In this document: piece after piece, positions 27,507-37,086 of the stretch | Position numbering within the stretch: position 1 is the stretch's first letter | Layout: each line of letters begins with the position of its first letter | DNA from: CAHJXF01 sp038254545 | GTDB lineage: Bacteria; Pseudomonadota; Gammaproteobacteria; Burkholderiales; Burkholderiaceae_D | Direction: 5' to 3' | Length of the DNA stretch: 64,000 nt | NCBI GenBank assembly: GCA_038254545.1 | Contig: JBBSGB010000014.1 | Location: 23,667 to 87,666, forward strand | Made by a program: the position numbers and the translations under genes | The notes under the pieces: model-generated | What the model was told of the DNA's origin: nothing | The model's database searches: none | Seen by the model: only the letters and a program-made list of their open reading frames with translations

Positions 27507-28781
27507 TCAGCGTCGCCCATTCATCATCTGCCGCGCGAACACACCGCGCAGCGGTCGCGCCACGTCCAGCAGTGCGAGCGTGAGTCCGCGGCCCCACGCG
27601 ACTGGCGCGAACGGATTCGCGAACACGCGCGGCATCAGGTCGGTGAGATCGACGATCGCAGCCCGATCGACGCGGCGCGCCGCGGCAAAGCGCGCGACGA
27701 GCATGGTTGCGTCGCGCGCCCCAATTGCCTGCGACCCGGCTTCGGCATCCGCGAGCAGATGCGCCAGCACATACGCATCGCGAAGGCCGAGGTTGAGTCC
27801 CTGGCCTGCGACGGGATGCAGGGCCTGGGCGGCATTGCCGATCGCGAATTCGGCGGTCGTCGTCGAGTGCGCGCGCGCCGTTCGCTCAACCGCGTTCAGG
27901 CCGAGCGGAAAGGCGCGTCGCGGTCCGACCGAACCGAATCGCCCGAGGCGATCGCCGAACGCAGCGCGCAGCGCTTCGAGAAAATCGGCACCGCTCATCT
28001 CCAGACGCGCGTCGCTGTCCTCGGGCCGGCCGCACCACACCAGCGCGTAGCCATCACTCCCGGCGTCACGCGCGGGCAGTAGCGCGATCGGACCCGCTTC
28101 CGTGAAGCGTTCGAACGCCGTGTGCGCCAATGTCGGGATAGGCTGATCGGCAAGCGTGACGAACGCGGTCACCGCGGTCTGTCGATAGTCGCGGTGAATA
28201 GCGCGACGTTGCTGCGTGTCGAACAGTCCGCCTTCGGCATGGATGACGTAGCGTGTGCGGATCGCGTCGCTCCGCGCGCTTCCGTCCTCTTCGTGCGAGG
28301 TCGCGACGCGTATGAAATCCGGATCGTTGCCGCTACCGCTATCCGCGCCGATGCCGGTCACGCGCATCGGTCGCATCACCTCGACGCCCTGGCGTACCAG
28401 CGCGGCATCGAGCGCCTCTGTGAGATCGCCGTGGCGGATCACGTAGCCGAGCGCCGACACGCCGTAGTCGCTGCGGTCGATCACCGTGCGGCCAAAGCGG
28501 CCGCGATGCGAGATGTGGATGGTCGTGATCGGCGTGGCGTGAGGCAGGGCGCCATCGCGCCACGCGCCCATGCGTGAGAGCAGGGTTGCGGAGCCGTGCG
28601 AGATCGCGATCATGCGATCGTCTTTTGCGGCGGCCTCGCGTGTGCGCGCATCGATCAGCGCAATGCGCTCGCGGGCGATGCCGCGCTCGCGCAGGAACAG
28701 CGCGCACGCGGCGCCGACCGGACCCGCGCCGCACACGACGATGTCGCGCTCGGTCTCCCGCTCAGTTTCGCGATCACCCAT
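27507..28781 (-). CDS. UbiH/VisC-family FAD-dependent hydroxylase
   Basis: A 424-residue aromatic-ring hydroxylase of the UbiH/COQ6 family, used in ubiquinone synthesis. FAD-binding CGAGPVGAACALFLRERG, the second site GDLTEALDAALVRQG and the C-terminal signature GNAAQALHPVAGQGLNLGLRD in outline are present. The active ring position cannot be decided (UbiH, UbiI or UbiF type). The ATG at 28781 overlaps the end of the murU gene by eight bases. Its neighbours upstream (murU, amgK) are functionally unrelated. Confidence 0.9.
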   Translation of the reverse strand: MGDRETERETERDIVVCGAGPVGAACALFLRERGIARERIALIDARTREAAAKDDRMIAISHGSATLLSRMGAWRDGALPHATPITTIHISHRGRFGRTVIDRSDYGVSALGYVIRHGDLTEALDAALVRQGVEVMRPMRVTGIGADSGSGNDPDFIRVATSHEEDGSARSDAIRTRYVIHAEGGLFDTQQRRAIHRDYRQTAVTAFVTLADQPIPTLAHTAFERFTEAGPIALLPARDAGSDGYALVWCGRPEDSDARLEMSGADFLEALRAAFGDRLGRFGSVGPRRAFPLGLNAVERTARAHSTTTAEFAIGNAAQALHPVAGQGLNLGLRDAYVLAHLLADAEAGSQAIGARDATMLVARFAAARRVDRAAIVDLTDLMPRVFANPFAPVAWGRGLTLALLDVARPLRGVFARQMMNGRR

Positions 28782-29514
28782 GCGCGATGCCTTCGCGGTG
28801 CAGGCGTCGATCGAGAGCGTGCAACTGTTCGGGCGTGCCGACGTTGTCCCACGCACCGTGAAAAATCTCACCGGTGACGCGCTTCGCGTCCACCAGCGCA
28901 TAGGCCCATGGGAAGAGCGAAAGCGGCATGTGCGCCGGCAAGTCGTCGAACACGCGCGGATGGAACACGCCGATGTTCGCGTAGGTGTACCGAGGCTCGC
29001 CCTGGCGCGCGATCAAGCCTGCGTCGTCCGTGCCATCGAGCGCCATGTCGCCTCGCGGATGCCAGGGCGGATTGTCGGTCAGCACCAGATGCGCGGCACG
29101 ACGTGGGTAGCCGATTCGTATCGCTTCGACGACATCGACCAGTCGCGCGTAATCGAAGTCCGTGTGGATGTCGGCGCTGACGACGACGAAGGGCTGATCG
29201 CGCGCGGAGTCTTCGAGCAAAGGCAAGGCCGTGACGATGCCGCCCGCGGTTTCGAGCGCGACCGCTTCCCGTGACCACGCGATGTGGGCGTCCCAACGCG
29301 AATCCCGATGCGAACCATCGGCGATGGCCTCCTCGAGTTGCGATCCCAGCCACGCGTGATTGATCACGAGGTCGTCGAAGCCCGCCTTCACGAGGCGTTC
29401 GATCTGCCAGACGATCAGCGGCTTGCCGCCGACCGACAGCAAGGGCTTGGGGACGGTGTCGGTCAGCGGCCGCATGCGCTTGCCGCGGCCCGCCGCGAGG
29501 ATCATCGCCTTCAT
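28774..29514 (-). CDS. murU: N-acetylmuramate 1-phosphate uridylyltransferase MurU
   Basis: A 246-residue nucleotidyltransferase with MILAAGRGKRMRPLTDTVPKPL (in outline), GGKPLIVWQIERLVKAG and VVVSADIHTDFDY, the MurU pattern. It makes UDP-MurNAc from MurNAc-1-phosphate in the cell-wall recycling route that bypasses de novo synthesis. The kinase amgK lies five bases upstream, matching the known amgK-murU pair. Other sugar-1-phosphate nucleotidyltransferases look similar, but the amgK neighbour makes MurU the best call. Confidence 0.92.
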   Translation of the reverse strand: MKAMILAAGRGKRMRPLTDTVPKPLLSVGGKPLIVWQIERLVKAGFDDLVINHAWLGSQLEEAIADGSHRDSRWDAHIAWSREAVALETAGGIVTALPLLEDSARDQPFVVVSADIHTDFDYARLVDVVEAIRIGYPRRAAHLVLTDNPPWHPRGDMALDGTDDAGLIARQGEPRYTYANIGVFHPRVFDDLPAHMPLSLFPWAYALVDAKRVTGEIFHGAWDNVGTPEQLHALDRRLHREGIAHG

Positions 29515-29518
29515 GCGG

Positions 29519-30595
29519 TCAGAAGGTGTAGCCGTATTCGACCGCGCGACCTTCGAGCGCATCGAGCAACTGCAACAGTGGCCCCAGCGCGCGATAGCGG
29601 TTCGCGGTCGCGCGCACGTACGCGATGAAGCGCGGCGCGTCGGTCAGGTAATACGGCTTGCCATCGCGATAGTTGATGCGCGCAAAGATGCCGAGCACTT
29701 TCAGATGGCGTTGCAGACCCATCCACTCGAAGTCGCGATGGAAATCGCCGAAGTCCGCCGGTACCTTCAGCCCGGCTTTCTTCGCGCGCTCCCAATAGCG
29801 CACCGTCCAGTCGATCACGACCTCTTCGTCCCACGAGATGAACGCATCCTTGAAGAGCGATGCGACGTCATAGCTGATCGGGCCGTGGACCGCGTCCTGG
29901 AAATCGAGGATGCCGGGGTTGCGTTCGCCCGCACTGACGCCACCGCTTGCAACCATCAGGTTGCGCGGCATGAAGTCGCGATGCACGAACGTCCTGGCCT
30001 CGGCGAGATTGACCGCGACGATGCGATCGAAGGCCGCCTCCAGCGTCGCGCGTTGCTTGTCGTCGAGCGCAATACCCAAGTGCTTGCCGACGTACCAGTC
30101 CGGGAAAAGCGCGAGCTCGCGCCGCAGGAGCGCGTCATCGTAGGGCGGCAGGACATCGGGCACCGATGCGCATTGCCATGCGATCAGCGCGTCGATCGCA
30201 TCCATCATCAACGGTGCGGCCGCTTGCGGATGCGCAGGATCGAGAGCCGACAGATAGGTCCGATTGCCCAGATCGGTCAGCAGCAGGAAGCCCTGATCGA
30301 GATCCTGCTCGAGCACGCGTGGCACGTTCAGGCCGGCGTCGGCCATCAGGCGGGCGACATGCACGAAGGCCGCGCTGTTCTCGCGCTCCGGCGGCGCGTC
30401 CATGACGATCGCGGTCGCCATCGACGCACCATCGGCCGCAGAAGTCGAACAGACCACGCGAAAGTAGCGGCGAAAGCTGGCGTCGGCCGATGCGGGAGCG
30501 AGCGTCGCCACATCGACCGCGTGACGATCGTCCAGCGAGGAGAGCCAGCGCCGCAGCGCTGAAAGCCGAAGATCGACGACGGGCGGGACGGACAA
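29519..30595 (-). CDS. amgK: Anomeric MurNAc/GlcNAc kinase AmgK
   Basis: A 358-residue aminoglycoside phosphotransferase-fold kinase that makes MurNAc-1-phosphate for MurU. The catalytic loop FVHRDFMPRNLMV, metal-binding ILDFQDAVHGPISYD and FRRYFRV near the N-terminus are typical. The start is uncertain: the frame is open to 30667 with no ATG; TTG at 30595 gives a normal N-terminus (residues LSVPPVVDLRLSALRRWL), while GTG at 30643 and TTG at 30667 are alternatives. It is divergent from lptD. The pair suggests peptidoglycan recycling and intrinsic fosfomycin tolerance, known for this pathway. Confidence 0.9.
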   Translation of the reverse strand: MSVPPVVDLRLSALRRWLSSLDDRHAVDVATLAPASADASFRRYFRVVCSTSAADGASMATAIVMDAPPERENSAAFVHVARLMADAGLNVPRVLEQDLDQGFLLLTDLGNRTYLSALDPAHPQAAAPLMMDAIDALIAWQCASVPDVLPPYDDALLRRELALFPDWYVGKHLGIALDDKQRATLEAAFDRIVAVNLAEARTFVHRDFMPRNLMVASGGVSAGERNPGILDFQDAVHGPISYDVASLFKDAFISWDEEVVIDWTVRYWERAKKAGLKVPADFGDFHRDFEWMGLQRHLKVLGIFARINYRDGKPYYLTDAPRFIAYVRATANRYRALGPLLQLLDALEGRAVEYGYTF

Positions 30596-30840
30596 GGATG
30601 GAAACAGGAATCGAAGGAAGGCGTGAAGGTTGCAGCAGGTCACGTACGCCTGCCACCAACGCCGCAAAGGTGCCGGGACCGTGACCTATAATACGCGACC
30701 ATTTCGGACCGTCGGCGCGTTGCCTGCATGAGTTGCATGAGTGAGCCGATGTTCCGCGCGATCTTCGCAACAGGCAACAAGCGCGCTTCCTTGTCGTCAT
30801 CACCGCGCCCGTCACGCCGCAACCTTCCCGCGCCGTATCC
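30596..30840. promoter_or_regulatory. Divergent amgK/lptD promoter region
   Basis: A 245-base gap between divergent genes. A perfect -10 hexamer TATAAT lies at 30687-30692 on the plus strand, pointing toward lptD, without a good -35 match at 16-18 bases, so it may be activator-dependent. A pyrimidine-rich stretch precedes the lptD start. Nothing else recognisable. Confidence 0.4.
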
Positions 30841-33264
30841 ATGCGATTGACCGCGACCCGGCATCTGTTTTCTGCTGCTTCATCGATAGCCGTACGTGCC
30901 GCCTTGGCGCGAGGGGGCGCGCGCGTCGTGCATGGGTCTTTGATCGCGGCGATGATCGTGTCGGCGGCCGCGATGGTCGCGGTGTCGCCCGCGGCCCATG
31001 CGCAGGAAGGCCTCAAGCTGCGTCTGCAGGACGATCTGCTCGATCCGCCGAAGAAAACGCGCGAAGGCGCATTGTCGTTCGCTCGCGCCGATCGTATCCA
31101 GGGCACCATCGACATCGATGTCACCCTGACCGGCAATGCCGAACTGCGTCGCGCGGGCGGCGACGTGTTGAAGGCCGACACGATGCATTACGTCGAGGTC
31201 GAGGACGAACTGTTCGCCCAGGGCGCGGTGAAGATCGTGCGCGACGGCAACGTCTATCAGGGGCCTGAGCTGCGCATCAAGCTCGACGATTACAGCGGCT
31301 ATTTCCTGAAGCCCGAATATTTCCTGACGGGCACGCGCAGCCGGCGCGTGCTTCCCGAGACGCAGATCATCACCGCAGCGACCGATCCGCTCTATGCCTA
31401 TCGCAATCCGGTCGCGTCCAATCGCACCGGATTTCCGGGGCGCGGCAGCGCCGATCGCGCCACCTTCATCGACCGTGACCATATCGACCTCGACAACCCC
31501 ATCTACACCACCTGCCGCGCCGACAACTACGACTGGTACATCAAGGCCGAATCGATGTCGCTCGACCAGAGCACCCAGATAGGTGTCGCGCATAACGCGA
31601 AGATCGTCTTCAAGGGCGTGCCGATACTCGCGACGCCCTACCTGAGCTTCCCTCTGGACGACGCCCGCAAGTCGGGTCTCCTTCCGCCGACGGTATCGAT
31701 CACGTCGCGCAGCGGCTTCGAATATCTGCAGCCCTACTACTTCAACTTCGCGCCCAACTACGACCTGACCTTCTATCCGAAACTGATCACCGCGCGCGGC
31801 CTGCAGCTGGGTGCCGATGCGCGCTACCTGTGGCCGACCTTCAACGGCGATGTGCGCGCCGAAGGTCTCGCCAGGGACCCGCGTGACAACGGCCAGTCGC
31901 GCTACGCACTGTCCACGCTGAACAACTTTGCGAATGGCCCATGGTCGGGCTACGCGAACCTCAACAAGGTTTCCGACAACAATTACTTCGTCGACTTCTC
32001 GCGGACCATCGCGCTGTCGTCGCAACGCATCCTGCCGCGCGATGCCGCCATCACGTACAGCCAGCCATACTGGTACGCGACCGCGCACGTGCTGCGCTAT
32101 CAGACCTTGCAGGACGCGGTCGCGCCGATCGTGCCGCCGTACGAGAAGTCTCCGCAGTTGCTGTTTCATGGCGCGCGTCTCGATATCCTCGGGGGCTTCG
32201 ACTTCAATCTCGACGTCGATGCGACGCGCTTCATCCATCCCAATCTGGCCAGCGGCGACCGCTACGTGTTCGTGCCCAGCATCGCGTATCCGATCCTGCG
32301 ACCCGGCTGGTTCGTCACGCCCAAGCTCTCGTACAACGCGGCGCACTACAGCGTGGCCGATCAGCCTCCGGGGGTGCCGCGCGAATTCAATCGCAGCCTG
32401 CCCACGGCGTCGGTGGACTCGGGCCTGATCTTCGAACGCGATACATCGCTCTTCGGTCGCGCGTTGCGGCAGACGCTCGAGCCGCGCCTGTTCTACGTGC
32501 GCACGCCCTTTCGCGACCAGAGCAAATTGCCCAACTACGACAGCGGCATCACGGACTTCAACTTCTCGCAACTGTTCGCCGAGAATCCCTTCGGCGGCTA
32601 CGACCGCATCGCGGACGCCAATCAGCTCACCGCGGCCGTGACGACGCGCTACATCAACAACGAGGACGGCGCGGAAATCTTTCGCGCATCGGTCGGCCAG
32701 CGCTATTACCTGTCGCCGCAGCGCGTGACCTTGCCGGGCGGGCAGCCGATCGACAGCAAGCGTTCCGACGTGCTGGCCGAAGTCTCGGGCCAGGTGTTGA
32801 GGAGCATCTCGGTCGATGCGGGCGTGCAATACAGCCCGGTGATCCGCGGCGTGATCCGGTCGAACGTCGGAGTGTCGTATCGCCCCGAGCCGACCAAGGT
32901 GCTCAACGCCGAGTACCGCTATCGCCAGGGCGATCTCGAACAGGTGGACTTCTCCGCGCAGTGGCCGATCTTGCGCAACGTGTATGCGATCGGACGGGTA
33001 AACTACTCGACCCGCGATCGGCGGGCGATCGAGACGCTCGCAGGTTTCGAGTACGGCGGATGCTGCTGGGTGTTGCGTGTGGTCGGCACGCGCTATGTGA
33101 CCGGCGCGCAGACGGCCACGAGCACGCTGTTCCTTCAGCTGGAATTGAACGGCCTCGCGCGTCTGGGTTCCAACCCGCTCGAATCGTTGAAGCGCAACGT
33201 GCCGGGCTATCAGCTCGTCAATCCGCCGCCGCCGGCGGGTTCGCCTTACCGCAATTACCAGTAA
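30841..33264 (+). CDS. lptD: LPS-assembly protein LptD
   Basis: An 807-residue outer-membrane protein that inserts LPS into the outer leaflet. A long signal region ends near SPAAHAQ; the OstA/LptA-like N-domain (GTIDIDVTLTGNAELRR, ADTMHYVEVEDELFAQGAVKI) is followed by the 26-strand barrel with IGVAHNAKIVFKGVPILATPYLSFPLDD in outline. Only three cysteines appear in the mature protein: one in IYTTCRADNYDW and the vicinal pair in GGCCWVL. E. coli has a fourth near the mature N-terminus; its absence leaves one of the two native disulfide pairings possible. Followed by surA. Confidence 0.96.
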   Translation: MRLTATRHLFSAASSIAVRAALARGGARVVHGSLIAAMIVSAAAMVAVSPAAHAQEGLKLRLQDDLLDPPKKTREGALSFARADRIQGTIDIDVTLTGNAELRRAGGDVLKADTMHYVEVEDELFAQGAVKIVRDGNVYQGPELRIKLDDYSGYFLKPEYFLTGTRSRRVLPETQIITAATDPLYAYRNPVASNRTGFPGRGSADRATFIDRDHIDLDNPIYTTCRADNYDWYIKAESMSLDQSTQIGVAHNAKIVFKGVPILATPYLSFPLDDARKSGLLPPTVSITSRSGFEYLQPYYFNFAPNYDLTFYPKLITARGLQLGADARYLWPTFNGDVRAEGLARDPRDNGQSRYALSTLNNFANGPWSGYANLNKVSDNNYFVDFSRTIALSSQRILPRDAAITYSQPYWYATAHVLRYQTLQDAVAPIVPPYEKSPQLLFHGARLDILGGFDFNLDVDATRFIHPNLASGDRYVFVPSIAYPILRPGWFVTPKLSYNAAHYSVADQPPGVPREFNRSLPTASVDSGLIFERDTSLFGRALRQTLEPRLFYVRTPFRDQSKLPNYDSGITDFNFSQLFAENPFGGYDRIADANQLTAAVTTRYINNEDGAEIFRASVGQRYYLSPQRVTLPGGQPIDSKRSDVLAEVSGQVLRSISVDAGVQYSPVIRGVIRSNVGVSYRPEPTKVLNAEYRYRQGDLEQVDFSAQWPILRNVYAIGRVNYSTRDRRAIETLAGFEYGGCCWVLRVVGTRYVTGAQTATSTLFLQLELNGLARLGSNPLESLKRNVPGYQLVNPPPPAGSPYRNYQ

Positions 33265-33324
33265 GGCTCGATCGCATTGCGCGTACGGGGCGCGCAATCG
33301 ATCCCACAGATGGATGGTTCAAGC

Positions 33325-34788
33325 ATGAATAGTAGAAACCTCAAGCATTGGATATGGGTCGCCGGTCTGGCAGGCGCCACTGTCGCGACTGCGGCGGTCG
33401 CGCAGGGGCTCAACCCGAATCGCGCGCGCGAGCCGATGATCACGCGTCCGTCTCCCGCGCCGCAGAAGAAGCCGGCCGACATCGCGCCGCAGGCGAATGC
33501 TGCGCCAACCCTCGCCCCCTCGAGCTCGCAGCAGGTGCTCGACCAGATCGTCGCGGTGGTCAATGGCGAGATCATCACCAGAAACGAGCTGAAGGACCGC
33601 ATCGATACCGTCACCAAGACGCTTGCGCGGCAAGGCACGCAATTGCCGCCCGCCGATGTACTCGAACGCCAGGTGCTCGAACGCATGATCGTCGAGCAGG
33701 CCCAGGTGCAGCTCGCCATCGAGAACGGGGTTCGCGTCGACGACGTGCAGCTCGACCGCGCCGTGCAGCGCGTGGCCGAGTCCAACAATCTTTCGGTGCA
33801 GGCGTTTCGCGATCGCGTGGAGAAAGAGGGCACGTCCTTCGCGCGTTTTCGCGACGAGCTGCGCAACCAGATCATGATGGAGCGCGTGCGCAACAAGGAA
33901 GTCGACGAAAAGGTGCAGGTGGGTGAGGGCGAGATCGACGCCTTCCTCGCCGAGCAGGTCGGCACGTCGTCGGATGCATCGCCCGAGGTCGATGTCGCGC
34001 AGATCTTGGTCCGTGTGTCCGAGCAGGCCACGCCCGAGCAGATCGAACGCCAGCGCGCCAAGGCCGAGGATCTCTATCAACAGGCGAACAGCGGCGCCGA
34101 TTTCGGCCGGCTCGCGGCGAGTTATTCCGACTCGCCCGAAGCGCTGCAAGGCGGCGACCTCGGTTTCCGTTCGCTCGATCGTCTGCCGCAACTGTTCATC
34201 GACGCGGTCACGCCGTTATCGGCCGGACAGGTCGCCAAGCCCGTCAAGAGCGCAAACGGCTTTCACATCCTCAAGCTGATCGCCAAGCGCGGCGCGGGAG
34301 CAGGCGTCGCGGCTGCGGGTGCACCGGGGCTGGCCGCGCCTGTCGAACAGACCCACGCGCGGCACATCCTGATCAGGGTCAACGAGGTCGTGTCCGACGA
34401 ACAGGCCAAGACGCGACTTGCCGACATTCGGCAGCGCATCGAGAGCAAGACCGCGAGCTTCGAAGACATGGCGCGCGCCTATTCGAACGACGCTTCGGCG
34501 AGCCGCGGCGGCGACCTCGGCACGCTCTATCCGGGCGACACCGTGCCCGAGTTCGAGAAGGCGATGAACGATCTGAAACCCGGCGAGATCAGCGAGCCGG
34601 TTCGCACGCCGTTCGGCTACCACCTGATCGAAGTGGTCGATCGCAAGAAGCAGGACGTGGCGCAGGATCGCGTGCGCCTGCTGGCGCGCCAGGCGATTCG
34701 CGAACGCAAGATCGAGGAGGCGACCGAAGGCTGGTTGCGCGAGTTGCGCGATCGCGCGTATGTCGAGATGCGACTGGACGACAAGTAG
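33325..34788 (+). CDS. surA: Periplasmic chaperone/prolyl isomerase SurA
   Basis: A 487-residue chaperone that escorts outer-membrane proteins including LptD. A signal peptide ends at about TAAVAQG, then a Pro-rich linker, the SurA N-terminal chaperone domain (IVAVVNGEIITRNELKDRI, VLERMIVEQAQVQLA), and two parvulin domains (VAQILVRVSE...GFRSLDRLPQ and ARHILIRVNE...GGDLGTLYPGDTVPEFEKA in outline). ATG at 33325 is chosen; an in-frame ATG at 33310 is close. It is in the conserved lptD-surA-pdxA-rsmA series. Confidence 0.96.
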   Translation: MNSRNLKHWIWVAGLAGATVATAAVAQGLNPNRAREPMITRPSPAPQKKPADIAPQANAAPTLAPSSSQQVLDQIVAVVNGEIITRNELKDRIDTVTKTLARQGTQLPPADVLERQVLERMIVEQAQVQLAIENGVRVDDVQLDRAVQRVAESNNLSVQAFRDRVEKEGTSFARFRDELRNQIMMERVRNKEVDEKVQVGEGEIDAFLAEQVGTSSDASPEVDVAQILVRVSEQATPEQIERQRAKAEDLYQQANSGADFGRLAASYSDSPEALQGGDLGFRSLDRLPQLFIDAVTPLSAGQVAKPVKSANGFHILKLIAKRGAGAGVAAAGAPGLAAPVEQTHARHILIRVNEVVSDEQAKTRLADIRQRIESKTASFEDMARAYSNDASASRGGDLGTLYPGDTVPEFEKAMNDLKPGEISEPVRTPFGYHLIEVVDRKKQDVAQDRVRLLARQAIRERKIEEATEGWLRELRDRAYVEMRLDDK

Positions 34789-34822
34789 GCTCGTCCTCTC
34801 GAAAGACTTCGAAGGAACGCGC

Positions 34823-35944
34823 GTGGCTTTCGATCGATCTCCACGCGCCGCGGTGCACACCTTGCCGTGCATCGCCATCACTACCGGCGAACCGGCCGGC
34901 ATCGGACCGGAGATCTCGTTGGCGGCCGCGCGCATCGCGCGCGCCGCAGGCGCGGTGCGGCCGATCCTGATCGGCGACGGTCGCATGCTTGCCGCGCGGG
35001 CGCGCGCTGCGAACATCGCGATTCCGCTAATTGCGTACGCGCCCGGTCCGGATGGCCGCCGCACTCCTGCGGCAGGCGCGATCGAAGTGATCGATATTCC
35101 GCTCGCCAGCGCTTGCACTCCGGGGAAGCTCGATGCGGCCAACGGCCGCTACGTGCTGTCGCTGATCGATCGCGCGCTCGACGACATGCGGGGTGACGCG
35201 GGCGCGCCGCCACACGAGTTCGATGCCCTCGTCACCGCCCCGGTTCAGAAAAGCGTCATCAACGATGCCGGCATCGCGTTCACCGGCCACACCGAGTACC
35301 TCGCACAACGCACCCACACGCCGCGTGTCGTGATGATGCTGGCCGGCCGCATCGGCGATCCCGCCACCAAGGACGCGCGCGCAGGCGGGGCCATGCTGCG
35401 CGTCGCGTTGGCCAGCACGCACCTCGCGTTGAAGGATGTGCCGCGCGCGATTACGCACGACGGCCTGCTCGAAACGCTGCGCATCCTCGACGGCGATCTG
35501 CGCGAGAAGTTCGGCATCGCATCGCCCCGCATCCTCGTCACGGGTCTGAATCCGCATGCGGGCGAGGGCGGCTACCTCGGCCGCGAAGAGATCACCGTGA
35601 TCGCGCCCGCGATCGCGTCCGCGCGTTCGGAAAACATCGACGCGCGCGGCCCGCTGCCTGCCGACACGCTGTTCCAGCAGCGCTATCTGGACGCATGCGA
35701 CGCGGTGCTCGCGATGTATCACGACCAGGGGCTACCGGTGCTCAAGTTCGCCACCTTCGGCCACGGCGTCAACATCACGCTCGGCTTGCCGATCGTGCGT
35801 ACCTCCGTCGATCACGGCACCGCGCTCGATCTCGCGGGCAAGCCCGATCCGATGCAGCGGATCGATGTGGGCAGCATGAGCGTCGCGATCGACGTGGCGG
35901 CCGCGATGGCAACGACGTGGCTGCAACGCGGGTTGCGACGATGA
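34823..35944 (+). CDS. pdxA: 4-hydroxythreonine-4-phosphate dehydrogenase PdxA
   Basis: A 373-residue enzyme of pyridoxal phosphate synthesis. It has CIAITTGEPAGIGPEIS, LVTAPVQKSVINDAGIAFTGHTEYLA in outline (with the zinc-binding His) and YHDQGLPVLKFATFGHGVNITLGLPIVRTSVDHGTALDLAG in outline. GTG at 34823 is the likely start, with GAAGGAA at 34810-34816; an in-frame ATG at 34760 would lie inside surA and adds unrelated residues. Known pdxA-rsmA operon order continues downstream. Confidence 0.95.
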   Translation: MAFDRSPRAAVHTLPCIAITTGEPAGIGPEISLAAARIARAAGAVRPILIGDGRMLAARARAANIAIPLIAYAPGPDGRRTPAAGAIEVIDIPLASACTPGKLDAANGRYVLSLIDRALDDMRGDAGAPPHEFDALVTAPVQKSVINDAGIAFTGHTEYLAQRTHTPRVVMMLAGRIGDPATKDARAGGAMLRVALASTHLALKDVPRAITHDGLLETLRILDGDLREKFGIASPRILVTGLNPHAGEGGYLGREEITVIAPAIASARSENIDARGPLPADTLFQQRYLDACDAVLAMYHDQGLPVLKFATFGHGVNITLGLPIVRTSVDHGTALDLAGKPDPMQRIDVGSMSVAIDVAAAMATTWLQRGLRR

Positions 35945-35978
35945 GCGCGGCGCGTCGCACCTGTCGCAACGCGGCCGC

Positions 35979-36812
35979 GTGAAGCATTCTAAGCCGCGTG
36001 TCGGCGGCGGACATGTCGCGAGGAAGCGCTTCGGTCAGAACTTCCTGGTCGATCGCGCCGTGATCGATGCGATCGTCAAGGCGATCGCGCCGGGCGCCGA
36101 CGATCTGCTCGTCGAGATCGGACCGGGCCTGGCCGCATTGACCGAACCGTTGGTTGCGGCGCGATCGGCCTTGCCCCGGGTCGCGCATCCGCTGCACGTG
36201 ATCGAGCTCGATCGCGATTTGGCCGCGCGCCTGATGAAGCGTTTCGATGCGGGCGCGGTCGTCGTGCACGAGGCCGACGCGCTGGGCTTCGACTTCGGCA
36301 GTCTCGCGGGCCGCGCACCGGATGACGAGCGCCTGCGCATCGTCGGCAACCTGCCGTACAACATCTCGTCGCCGCTGCTGTTCCATCTGCACGCCGTCGC
36401 CGACCGCGTGATCGATCAGCACTTCATGCTGCAAAAGGAAGTGGTCGCGCGCATGGTGGCCGCGCCCGGCACGTCCGACTACGGTCGCCTCTCGGTGATG
36501 CTGCAGGTTCGCTACGACATGGAGTCGTTGTTCGACGTGCCGCCGGAGGCGTTCGACCCGCCCCCGAAGGTCACATCGGCGATCGTGCGCATGATTCCCC
36601 TGCCGCAGTCGTCGCTCGCGATCAAGGACCGGTCGATGTTCGCGCGGATCGTCAAGATGGCGTTCACGCAGCGTCGCAAGATGTTGCGCAATACGCTCGA
36701 AACGTATGCGGAAGCGATGGAGGCAGTCGGCATCGCACCGACCGCGCGGGCCGAAGAAATTGCGCCGGAAACCTTCATTGCGCTCGCCAATTTCGTCGGA
36801 ATAAAGCGTTAA
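35979..36812 (+). CDS. rsmA: 16S rRNA dimethyladenosine transferase RsmA (KsgA)
   Basis: A 277-residue SAM-dependent enzyme that dimethylates two adjacent adenines near the 3' end of 16S rRNA. RKRFGQNFLVDRAVIDAIV, LVEIGPGLAALTEPL (SAM motif), GNLPYNISSPLLFHL (catalytic N-L-P-Y) and AFTQRRKMLRNTL are all standard. The start is GTG at 35979. It follows pdxA by 34 bases. The gene ends at the edge of an AT-rich stretch that breaks the housekeeping region. Confidence 0.96.
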   Translation: MKHSKPRVGGGHVARKRFGQNFLVDRAVIDAIVKAIAPGADDLLVEIGPGLAALTEPLVAARSALPRVAHPLHVIELDRDLAARLMKRFDAGAVVVHEADALGFDFGSLAGRAPDDERLRIVGNLPYNISSPLLFHLHAVADRVIDQHFMLQKEVVARMVAAPGTSDYGRLSVMLQVRYDMESLFDVPPEAFDPPPKVTSAIVRMIPLPQSSLAIKDRSMFARIVKMAFTQRRKMLRNTLETYAEAMEAVGIAPTARAEEIAPETFIALANFVGIKR

Positions 36813-37086
36813 ATTAATCTTGCTTTGCGTGAGTAGTATGTCTCCATTACTGGCAAACGCTAAGCGTTCATCGCGTTGGTAAACGAACTTGCAAATGCCG
36901 ATTGGCGATTCTGCCGTTTGAAGAATGGCGACAGCTTGAAGTAACCGATTTGGGTGACGCAGCGCGCAGACCGCCATGCCATCTTGGGATGCGTTCGCGA
37001 TCGACGTGAACCGCTACCTGGAGATAGCGATCACGGAAATTTTGGAAAATTATGAGACACACTAGTGTTTGATGGATATCGCCTAT
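36813..37086. other. AT-rich, gene-poor scar
   Basis: The stretch from the rsmA stop to the next small gene has composition clearly poorer in GC than its neighbours and no coding frame longer than about 30 codons (the best is ATG 36976 to TAG 37065). Short peptides such as LPFEEWRQLEVTDLG appear in different frames, suggesting decayed coding sequence from acquired DNA. No inverted-repeat ends or transposase motif were found. Confidence 0.45.

Noticed and set aside
30880..33297. 805-codon minus-strand frame opposite lptD
   Set aside because: Arg/His/Gln-rich shadow sequence with no domain; LptD on the other strand is unambiguous.
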